Assembly (NCBI GenBank): GCA_023014485.1
Contig: JAJOZX010017372.1
Coordinates: forward strand, 1 to 64,000
Origin: Bathynomus jamesi
Taxonomy: Eukaryota > Arthropoda > Malacostraca > Isopoda > Cirolanidae
Direction of reading: 5' to 3'
Length of the DNA stretch: 64,000 bases
How positions within the stretch are numbered: position 1 is the first letter of the stretch; each line of letters opens with the position of its first letter. The notes beneath the pieces were generated by a model. The model had not been told where the DNA came from. It did not search any database and saw only the letters and a list, made by a program, of their open reading frames with translations. Made by a program: the position numbers and the translations under genes. Shown here piece by piece: positions 1-6,744 of this stretch.

Positions 1-82
1 AATATGAAGTCTAATGAAGAAGAGCCTTAAATGAAGTAGCGCCTAATTTTACAAGTACATGTATAATATAGCCTAAATGTTT

Positions 83-120
83 GGGGGAGACAGTCGAAGG
101 TTAAGTTTCCCCCCTTTTTT
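83..120. repeat. G/C inverted repeat followed by T run
   Basis: GGGGGA at 83-88 is complementary to TCCCCC at 108-113, with a 19-base spacer, and a T run follows at 115-120. It is present at the same place in every unit. Hairpin plus T run could act as a Pol III-type or structured stop, but no Pol III promoter was recognised. Confidence 0.6.
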
Positions 121-241
121 AAACACATCAGATGTTTTTGAATGATTGCAAATAAGAATTTAAAAAATAAAAATAAAAAACTAATTTGTATTTTTCGCCG
201 AGTCTATATTTATGAAGGCGATATCATTTCGTAATAGTACA

Positions 242-262
242 CATGTACAAATTAAGTACATG
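242..262. repeat. Perfect CATGTAC inverted repeat
   Basis: CATGTAC (242-248), loop AAATTAA, GTACATG (256-262): a 7-bp perfect stem, present in all units. The surrounding 230-460 region is rich in GTACATTAC-type motifs. The function is not known. Confidence 0.7.
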
Positions 263-393
263 ACTGAGTACGTATTAATTTTGGTTCATTACAATTACGA
301 TTACAATTACCAATTAATTCATATTCACTTGTTGTTTAATTACACTTCCATTTTGAAGTACATTCTTACATGATAAATTAAATCATTACATTT

Positions 394-458
394 AATTACA
401 GTTTCAATGAAGTACATTACAAGTTATTGTTAATTACAGTTTCATTAAAGTACATTAC
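394..458 (+). repeat. Short tandem duplication, 38-bp offset
   Basis: A 27-bp element starting AATTACAGTTTCA and ending AAGTACATTAC occurs at 394-420 and again at 432-458 with two mismatches. Every unit carries it, so it predates amplification of the array. The rest of 1-640 is AT-rich sequence in which I see no gene. Confidence 0.8.
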
Positions 459-770
459 GTTATATTAAATTAAAGTATTACAGTTAATTACAATTAAACA
501 GTTACTATAACTTTGTTTTTTTTACAGTGTTTTTATTAATAGACAATTAAGATGTTAAATATAATACAACGTACATGGCACTTACGAGATAATTTATTAC
601 GAAATAATATGCTATAATATGTTATGAATTTGAAATCAGAGCGAACGGAGGTATTTTATCTTTGAGGCGCTCGACTCTGTCGTCGTGAGCGGAATTCGAT
701 CTTACTAAGCATTTTTTTTAGTTCACCTCGGGAGGTCATATAATTAAAAATAAAAATGAAAAAAATAATA

Positions 771-795
771 CGAGAACGTTTTTTTCGCGTTCTCG
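771..795. repeat. CGAGAACG hairpin, 8-bp perfect stem
   Basis: CGAGAACG (771-778) pairs perfectly with CGTTCTCG (788-795) around a T-rich loop of 9 nt here and 8 nt in most units. It is followed at once by CGAACGAACG. Equivalent sites start at 6577, 12360, 18192, 23829, 29633, 35352, 41137, 46953, 54803 and 60624. The stem is unchanged in all eleven copies and only the T run in the loop varies. CG-rich stems stand out in this AT-rich context. It may be an RNA structure or a protein-binding site, but the function is unknown. Confidence 0.75.
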
Positions 796-991
796 AACGA
801 ACGCCCAAAGTTTCGCGCGTCACAAATTGACACGAGTAAACATAGATGATAAGTTGATAGGGCATAAGTAGACAATAGGTAGATGAATGAATAAGTAATA
901 AAATTAATAAAGGATAGCGGTCAAGAAAGAACATGAATGTAAGTATGAGTATGGTTGAATAATAATGTTTATACTACATAACATATAAATA

Positions 992-1192
992 ATGACTTCT
1001 ATAGAGTGTTTCGTCCTTAGCATGATGTTAAAGAATTTTCATACATTGGATACTAGATATATGATGAAGGGAAAATGTGACGTCATAGTTATTGAATTTT
1101 TACGTATAGTACAAATCATTATTAGGAAGATTTACAAGAACAAATTAGAGACGAAGAGTGGGAAACGTAAAGAGAATAAAGTTATTTTATGA
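992..1192 (+). other. Recurring 66-codon open frame, probably not a gene
   Basis: An ATG-initiated frame beginning MTSIECFVLSMML and rich in I, K and L. It is identical at protein level in ten of eleven units (6798, 12581, 18413, 24050, 35573, 41355, 47174, 55024 and 60846 besides this one) and broken in unit 6 by one-base deletions. It matches no family I know, has no signal peptide or domain, and overlaps a TGACGTCA palindrome. The conservation is explained by repeat homogeneity alone. It is listed because it is the most stable frame of the unit. Confidence 0.1.
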
Positions 1193-1225
1193 CGTCATAG
1201 TGTATAAGTCATTATTAGAAAGATG
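1078..1225 (+). repeat. TGACGTCA palindromes in a diverged duplication
   Basis: TGACGTCATAG occurs at 1078-1088 and 1190-1200. After each copy, a TATA-containing stretch leads to TCATTATTAG and AAGAT, so about 35-50 bp were duplicated with an offset near 112 bp and then diverged. TGACGTCA is the consensus core bound by CREB/ATF-type bZIP proteins in eukaryotes; binding here is inference. In unit 11 the second copy sits at a deletion edge. Confidence 0.65.
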
Positions 1226-1440
1226 AATTAGAAAATACAGGAATGAATAAAGACGTACAAATCGAAATTCTATCCAAAACTCGCTTATGCGATTTTGGTT
1301 TCTTATGTAAAAATGGACATTCGAACATAAAACTATACGAACATAAGTATTGCATGAAGACAATGAATCCATATAATGATGGTGTAGGAATTGTTCATTG
1401 TTCACTTTTTACATTGCTCTCCCCTTTTTTTTTTTAAATG

Positions 1441-1748
1441 ATATTTATACAATAATATAATAAAATATACAATACAATACAATACAATTGAGAAAATAAC
1501 ATCGTAACTAATTCAAGTTAGGTGACGAATTTTTCTTTACATTACAAGTTTTATACAGAACAAGTGAGTTATTATATAATATAAAAGGATCAAAGATTAA
1601 TACTTTAATTTTTAGACAACAATTAAGCTAGACAAAGAATGATATTGTTACATTTTTTTACAAAAAAAAATTATTTTTCTGTGGGAAAAATTATGTACAT
1701 AATGAATAGGTAAAAGGGAAAAACGTAAATCGTACAATCTATAAACTA
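1441..1748. other. AT-rich stretch with no recognised feature
   Basis: Contains a (ACAAT)n-like run near 1468-1488 that differs in length between units, and several A and T homopolymers. I see no gene, RNA or regulatory element. Confidence 0.6.
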
Positions 1749-2183
1749 ATTTTTATTGACTAGCGTTGGTAAAAATAGAATTACGTAATGGATGATGTAT
1801 AGACCTGTAGTCTAGTGTGTATTTGGGTGTATTAGGTATAAAGTGTGTATCTGATAATTTCGAGAGACAGATTAAGTTGAGAGGATTGTTCAATTAACTG
1901 AATAAATGCATGAGCAAGATATATTAGAAAGCAAAAATGATTAAAACTAAATAGCATAGTTTGCACTTACGTAATGAAATAGTTTTATTGTGATATTCAA
2001 TGATTTTAGCATAAGGTTTGTAGGTATATAGTATATATATATAGTGTGCATGCATTTTTATTAACTGTTATAGGTACAAATCGAATTACGTAGTGGATGA
2101 TGTATAGACCTGTGGTCAAATGTGTATTTATGTTTATTGGGTACAAAGTGTGTATTTTATAATTTCGAGACACAGATTAAATT
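1749..2183 (+). repeat. Ancient direct duplication, ~305-bp offset, with (TA)n between
   Basis: About 130 bp at 1749-1880 and at 2054-2183 are clearly related. Both read TTTTTATT then AATTACGTA, TGGATGATGTATAGACCTGT, AAAGTGTGTAT, ATAATTTCGAGA and CAGATTAA in that order, with many substitutions and small indels between. Between them, near 2026-2045, lies a (TA)n tract whose length changes from unit to unit. Every unit carries both halves, so the duplication is older than the array. Confidence 0.8.
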
Positions 2184-2189
2184 CGACTA

Positions 2190-2800
2190 CTAAAATTCAT
2201 AACCATATACTGTAGTAGTATGTCAATTTGACTATAATTTTCGTTTGATACCTTACAAATGGTACAATAACAATTTAAGGACAGTTACTCACGATTAATT
2301 GAACAAAGAAAAATAAAAATACAAATTAAAAATATGAATCAATTATGCATTTCAACGAGCTAAATACAATTTTATAATATTCTAAAAAAATAAAAGTAAA
2401 TCGAGCCATAGATGAGTTCGACCAAGAATAAAAAAGTTATTGAAATGGAAGGGAAGCATTTCGAACAATCTTTTCTTTTAATAATTTCAATTGAATTTTA
2501 CATTAAAAATTATTTTTATATAATAAAAAAATATATTAGAAAGGTTTAATAATTTTTGCCTCTTAAGTAGAAAAATTATATACTCTTTCGTTGAATGTTG
2601 ATAGAATTTGAATTATTTGATTTTTTTTTTTTTTTTTAATCTGAAAACTGTTTGCATATAGACAAATACATCTGTTTTATTGTGTAGAAGTTTTATTAAA
2701 AATTAAATGATTGAAATTTAGGGTATGTGCGGTCATACGGGTAAATTTCCCGATCGTACAGAGCAGGATAAATTAGGTACATGATCGATTAATTGTTACG
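2190..2800. other. AT-rich stretch with a T17 tract, no recognised gene
   Basis: Contains a T17 run at 2621-2637 that varies slightly in length between units, and many A-rich runs. The left part of unit 9 lacks the part of this region from about 2,561 to about 2,893 and slightly beyond. No gene or RNA was recognised. Confidence 0.6.
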
Positions 2801-2808
2801 CTATTTAT

Positions 2809-3175
2809 GTCATCATATAATCAAAATAATTATAAAACTCGTTAAAAACTTTTGTAAAAACGGTTTTGGTCGACACTGGGTTCAACTGGGGTTGGGGTGT
2901 TAAAATAAAAATAAAATAAAAAAAACAAAGTTTGGAGTACTACATTCGGGGGAATTGAGTGACTAAGCGGGGGATATACATGTAAGTCTGAAATTGACAA
3001 TAACTCTTTCGTGAGCACTTTTTTTTTTTTTTTTTTTTTTAAAGATTGCTTGTCACACTACTTAGAACAAAAATTAAAAAAGTTGAACAAACGGAGGGAC
3101 GGCATGTTCCTCATATACATTATAATAATTACCAAAATCGTTACAAACAATTATAAAAACTGTTTTGGTCACAAA
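2809..3175 (+). repeat. Second ancient duplication, ~300-bp offset, flanking a T22 tract
   Basis: 2809-2876 and about 3108-3173 are diverged relatives. They share a CATATA start, ATAATTA, AAAA(C/T)(T/C)CGTTA, and a common ending AAAAAC(G/T)GTTTTGGTC. A T22 homopolymer lies between them at 3019-3040. The offset is close to that of the duplication at 1749-2183, which suggests a lost periodicity of about 300 bp. Confidence 0.6.
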
Positions 3176-3503
3176 CAATGAAATGTCATTTTACCTATAT
3201 ATTTATATACGCAACAATGGCATGAAAAGAAAAGACAGATAGGTCAATTTTCTTCTCACAAACAAAAAAAAGATTAACTAAAGACACAAACGGGTCAATT
3301 CAGGTTGAATTTAATTCTCTTTTAAACAAAAAAAAAGTTTGAATTAAATTCTTAAATTACATTTTCTTAAATTAAATTCTCTGAAATTACAAAGGAAAAG
3401 TTGAATTCAATTGACTGCATTGAAAACTTGGGACTTGAAAACTAACTTCGACTTAAAAACTAACTTTGACTTGAACTCTCTAACTTCAAATAAAACACTC
3501 TGG

Positions 3504-3557
3504 CTTCGAATATAACTCTGACTTCGAATATAACTCTGACTTCGAATATAACTCTGA
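3504..3557 (+). repeat. 18-bp minisatellite, unit 1: 3 copies
   Basis: Period motif CTTCGAATATAACTCTGA. Eighteen is a multiple of three, so the tract is open in several frames and yields hexapeptide repeats (VRVIFE-like on the minus strand, DFEYNS-like on the plus strand). These peptides are a by-product of the period and not evidence for a protein. Flanking sequence (GACTTGAACTCT, TAACTTCAAATAAAAC) shows degenerate relatives of the same motif. Confidence 0.92.
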
Positions 3558-3721
3558 CTTGAACTCTATCAAGTATTCTGAAACTGAAAATGAAACTTAA
3601 CTGTCTAACTTGAACGCTTGTCAAGTGAAGATTAACTGAAAATGGAAAATGACTGCACTTGATCATTATCAAGTGGAGACGATTAACCTCTGTTTTGGTT
3701 GACCCTCTTGGTGCAACCTTC

Positions 3722-3817
3722 TGACTTGAAAAACTGACTTCAAAAACTGACTTCAAAAAAATGACTTCAAAAAAATGACTTCAAAAAAATGACTTCAAAA
3801 AAATGACTTCAAAATTA
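3722..3817 (+). repeat. 14-bp minisatellite GACTTCAAAAAAAT
   Basis: Starts with shorter relatives (GACTTGAAAAACT, GACTTCAAAAACT) and passes into four exact 14-bp copies in unit 1. Equivalent tracts are at 9561-9640, 15341-15420, 21148-21240, 26779-26870, 32597-32675, 38332-38424, 44113-44192, 51972-52064, 57762-57841 and 63499-63587. Copy number varies, mostly three or four exact copies. The left part of unit 9 has no such tract because it breaks off before this point. The GACTT core is shared with the 18-bp minisatellite, so the two may have a common origin. Confidence 0.9.
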
Positions 3818-3827
3818 CTTCAAGTAT

Positions 3828-3976
3828 CTTTATAAATCTCTGGGGTTTGGTTGTCCCTTTTGGTTACAACCAACTGAAACTGTCTGAAAACTGAAAATGG
3901 AACTTGAAACTGCTTCAAGTAACTCTATAACTCTATAAACTCTCTCTAAACTCTCTCTAAACTCTCTCTCTCTAAT
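3828..3976 (+). promoter_or_regulatory. TATA-like motifs followed by CT-rich (GAGA-type) tract
   Basis: CTTTATAAATCTC near 3828 and CTATAAACTCTC near 3933 lead into repeated TAAACTCTCTC elements, then CTCTCTCTCT near 3964-3974. CT/GA repeats next to TATA-like sequences are common in animal promoters, where GAGA-type factors bind. Here they could equally be simple-sequence drift. Tract length varies between units: unit 9 right part has a long pure CT run near 52,201 and unit 4 has fewer 11-bp copies. Confidence 0.25.
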
Positions 3977-4113
3977 TTGCAAGTCAATTCAATTCAGTAA
4001 TTGGAAAAAATTTGCAAACAAAAAATAAAAAAAATGTAAACATTTCACTCGAATGTACGGGAAGGTACATAAAATAAAATTATTCTATACTGAATATAAT
4101 AGTGCAAATAACT

Positions 4114-4485
4114 GTGACAATCGACTCTGCGACAATTGACTGTGACAATTGACTCTGCGACAATTGACTCTGCGACAATTGACTCTGCGACAATTGACTC
4201 TGCGACAATTAACTCTCTGACAATTAACTCTCTTTGAAATTAACTCTCTTTGAAATTAACTCTCTTTGAAATTAACTTCTCTTTGAAATTAACTTTTTGA
4301 AATTAACTCCCTTTGAAATTATCTCTCTTTGAAATTAACTCTGTTACAATTAACTCTCTGTGTTACAATTAACTCTCTGTGTTACAATTAACTCTTGTGT
4401 TACAATTAACTCTGTTACAATTAACTCTCTGTTACAATTAACTCTGTTACAATTAACTCTCTGTTACAATTAACTCTGTTAAAAT
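4114..4485 (+). repeat. 15-17-bp minisatellite, unit 1 (~372 bp)
   Basis: Three blocks of related motifs in fixed order: GACAATTGACTCTGC, then TTTGAAATTAACTCTC, then GTTACAATTAACTCTCT with 15- and 17-bp alternation. All contain AATT(A/G)ACTCT, so the tract looks like one repeat that diverged into three local families, each expanded separately. Confidence 0.93.
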
Positions 4486-4494
4486 TACTGTTTC

Positions 4495-4555
4495 AATAAA
4501 AAAAAGTGTATCACTGGTGTCTGAAGTGTTCACTGTGTTTTGTGTTAAATTCTGG
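4495..4555 (+). promoter_or_regulatory. Poly(A)-signal-like AATAAA plus GT-rich downstream element
   Basis: AATAAA at 4495-4500 is followed within about 10-50 bases by GTGTATCAC, GGTGTCTG and CTGTGTTTTGTGTT, the GT-rich context typical of eukaryotic cleavage and polyadenylation sites. The same layout recurs at 10276, 16098, 21831, 27553, 33306, 39059, 44860, 52693 and 58519. AATAAA alone is common in such AT-rich DNA; the GT-rich sequence is the stronger point. If real, a plus-strand transcript would end near 4,515 of the unit. Confidence 0.35.
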
Positions 4556-4645
4556 TTTGATACTCATTATTAACTGTTAATAATAATGACTTTTCAAATG
4601 TTTATAAATTACTTAAAAAAAAAAAACTGTACTTAATAAAATTTT

Positions 4646-5549
4646 CTATGGGGAAATCCTTGAGACGTGTCCTGAAGACGTCTTGCTGGCTACTTCTTCT
4701 TGGATGAAAACTAGGCGTGGAGAACTTGGAGTCGTGACACACCAGTTCAAGGGTGGATGTTACGAACAAGAAGTCGTGACACGCCGGTCAACTGGTTTTA
4801 TCCTGATGCAGGGTAATTTCTATCTTGGCCAAAGAGTGGCCTCTTCTTAAAGTAATCTTCTTCTTAAAGTAATCTTCTTCTTAAAATAATCTTTTATCCT
4901 GGTGCAGGGTAATTTCTATATTGGCCAAAGAGTGGCCTCTTCTTAAAATCCTCTTCTAAAAATAATCTTCTTAAAATCTGTTAAGATCCTCTTCTTCTAT
5001 GTCCCTATGGGGTGCTTCGACGTCGACGGGGCGTTCTTGATTTTTATCCTGATGCAGGGTAATTTCTATTCTTGGCCAAAGAGTGGCCTCTTCTTAAAAT
5101 CTTCTTGTTAAAATCTTCTGGTTAAAATCTTCTGGTTAAAATCTTCTGGTTGAGGTCTGGAAGACTGGAAGAATCCTGGAGTCGTGAAGATCCTGGTTAA
5201 ATGGTCTGGAAGACTGGAAGAATCCTGGAGTCGTGAAGATCCTGGTTAAAGGGTCTAGTCTTGTTATGTTCCTTCTTCTATGTGTTTATCCTGGTATAGG
5301 GTCGCCAGACTGTTACCCCCCCCTTTTATGGCCCTGAGTCGGTTCGGATTCGACGGGGGGTTCTGGTTAGGAGGCTGCAACGGATATTTCTTCTATAACA
5401 TTCTAATTCTTTTCGGTCGCCACTTGTTAAACTCTTGGCTACAGACTCGCCAGACTGTTATGCCGATATCTTCTATGGTGCTTGGGTTGTCTCTTAATTT
5501 GGGCAAAGGGTCGCCAATTTTTAATTCTTCTCTTTTTATAATACTCTGA
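4646..5549 (+). repeat. GC-richer hairpin-module block, unit 1
   Basis: The least AT-rich part of the unit. Three modules (about 4796-4850, 4892-4948 and 5042-5100) each contain TATCCTG(A/G)TGCAGGG, GGTAATTTCTAT, the hairpin GGCCA-AAGAG-TGGCC and CTCTTCTTAAA. A 49-bp direct duplication lies at 5154-5202 and 5203-5251, preceded by copies of TAAAATCTTCTGGT. Related longer segments, TATGTCCCTATGGGG...GACGTCGACGGGG near 4998 and TATGGCCCTGAGTCGG...TTCGACGGGGGG near 5328, suggest an older duplication of about 330 bp. GAGTCGTGA or GAAGTCGTGA recurs four times. Function unknown; a control region is one possibility. Confidence 0.85.
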
Positions 5550-5711
5550 TACTTTCTCTGATACTAAAATTATCGACTTTTCTCTTTTATAACTTGACTT
5601 GACTGACTGAGTTCCTGAAGAGAGTACGGCTCGAAGGGGAAAATAAAAAGTTTCTCTTACATTTAGTTTACTTCTCCAAATGTACAGTTAGTTCTCTGAA
5701 TTTACAGGGGT

Positions 5712-5786
5712 AGAGGTTCGACCTCTTTCGACCATGGCTCAGGCCGGAATCTAAAAAATATTAAGAAGGCAAGGGGCCTCTGCCCC
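5712..5786. repeat. Two compact hairpins at the unit end
   Basis: AGAGGT-TCG-ACCTCT (5712-5726) and GGGGC-CTCT-GCCCC (5773-5786) are perfect inverted repeats within 75 bases, on either side of CCATGGCTCAGGCCGG. Both recur in every unit; in unit 6 the second reads GGGGCCCTCGCCCC and the first has lost one base. The short loops favour RNA or cruciform structure. The GGTTCGACC part resembles a tRNA B box, but no tRNA fold surrounds it. Confidence 0.6.
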
Positions 5787-6331
5787 CTCCTAATGAGGTG
5801 CTAATATGAAGTCTAATGAAGAAGAGCCTTAAATGAAGTAGCGCCTAATTTTACAAGTACATGTATAATATAGCCTAAATGTTTGGGGGAGACAGTCGAA
5901 GGTTAAGTTTCCCCCCTTTTTTTAAACACATCAGATGTTTTTGAATGATTGCAAATAAGAATTTAAAAAATAAAAATAAAAACTAATTTGTATTTTTCGC
6001 CGAGTCTATATTTATGAAGGCGATATCATTTCGTAATAGTACACATGTACAAATTAAGTACATGACTGAGTACGTATTAATTTTGGTTCATTACAATTAC
6101 GATTACAATTACCAATTAATTCATATTCACTTGTTGTTTAATTACACTTCCATTTTGAAGTACATTCTTACATGATAAATTAAATCATTACATTTAATTA
6201 CAGTTTCAATGAAGTACATTACAAGTTATTGTTAATTACAGTTTCATTAAAGTACATTACGTTATATTAAATTAAAGTATTACAGTTAATTACAATTAAA
6301 CAGTTACTATAACTTTGTTTTGTTTTTACAG

Positions 6332-6744
6332 TGTTTCTTATTAATAGACAATTAAGATGTTAAATATAATACAACGTACATGGCACTTACGAGATAATTT
6401 ATTTACGAAATAATATGCTATAATATGTTATGAATTTGAAATCAGAGCGAACGGAGGTATTTTATCTTTGAGGCGCTCGACTCTGTCGTCGTGAGCGGAA
6501 TTCGATCTTACTAAGCATTTTTTTTAGTTCACCTCGGGAGGTCATATAATTAAAAATAAAAATGAAAAAAATAATACGAGAACGTTTTTTCGCGTTCTCG
6601 AACGAACGCCCAAAGTTTCGCGCGTCACAAATTGACACGAGTAAACATAGACTGATAAGTTGATAGGGCATAAGTAGACAATAGGTAGATGAATGAATAA
6701 GTAATAAAATTAATAAAGGATAGCGGTCAAGAAAGAACATGAAT
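6332..6744 (+). other. Possible non-coding exon between splice-like signals (unit 2 example)
   Basis: A T-rich tract ending TTTGTTTTGTTTTTACAG (AG at 6330-6331) looks like a good 3' splice site, with TACTATAAC about 20 bases upstream as a possible branch region. At 6743-6752 ATGTAAGTAT is a strong 5' splice-site match. The interval has no long open frame, so any exon would be non-coding. The same pair exists in every unit; unit 1 has a weaker acceptor tract. This rests only on motif matches in AT-rich DNA. Confidence 0.25.

Larger units (their letters stand above)
1..5802 (+). repeat. Macrosatellite unit 1 (prototype, 5,802 bp)
   Basis: First copy of the tandem unit; the phase is arbitrary and set by the motif AATATGAAGTCTAATGAAG. 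It carries every internal block described for the family: hairpins, TGACGTCA pair, two T tracts, 18-bp, 14-bp and 15-17-bp minisatellites, the GC-richer hairpin-module block and terminal hairpins. Its first 2.4 kb is the most divergent of the set in small ways. It lacks a C in the TAGATGATAAG stretch near 845, where the other units read TAGACTGATAAG. It has TTTGTTTTTTTTACAG near 512-527 where the others have TTTGTTTTGTTTTTACAG. No recognisable gene is present. Confidence 0.97.

Noticed and set aside
656..934. Hydrophobic minus-strand frame of 63-106 codons (MFFLDRYPLL...)
   Set aside because: Its C-terminal part changes completely between units with T7/T8 run length, and it crosses the hairpin at 771-795. 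There is no family resemblance.
2621..3040. T17 and T22 tracts as poly(A) tails of retroposed elements
   Set aside because: No element body with target-site duplications could be delimited next to either tract. They look like ordinary homopolymer expansions.
3460..3756. Protein with VRVIFE hexapeptide repeats on the minus strand
   Set aside because: The peptide repeat follows from an 18-bp DNA period. Length and frame change from unit to unit, and the opposite strand is open too.
4114..4485. CRISPR-like array of short repeats
   Set aside because: The short motifs are contiguous and there are no unique spacers of constant length. It is a minisatellite in a eukaryotic-looking context.
5317..5549. 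Plus-strand frame in the GC-richer block (MALSRFGFDGG...)
   Set aside because: It is broken in units 5, 6 and 10 by changes in a G run and shows no known domain. It is probably open by chance.
4650..5550. LTR retrotransposon remnant
   Set aside because: Repeated modules and GTCGTGACAC motifs looked LTR-like, but there is no pair of long terminal repeats, primer-binding site, polypurine tract or gag/pol coding sequence.
5710..5745. tRNA gene (GGTTCGACC resembles a B box / T loop)
   Set aside because: The motif sits in its own 6-bp hairpin with a 3-nt loop, and no acceptor stem, anticodon arm or A box is found at tRNA spacing.
1..5802. Histone, 5S or snRNA gene cluster
   Set aside because: No histone-like proteins are encoded. 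No conserved 5S, U1, U2, U4, U5 or U6 segments, nor Sm-site-bearing RNA of the usual form, were recognised by eye.
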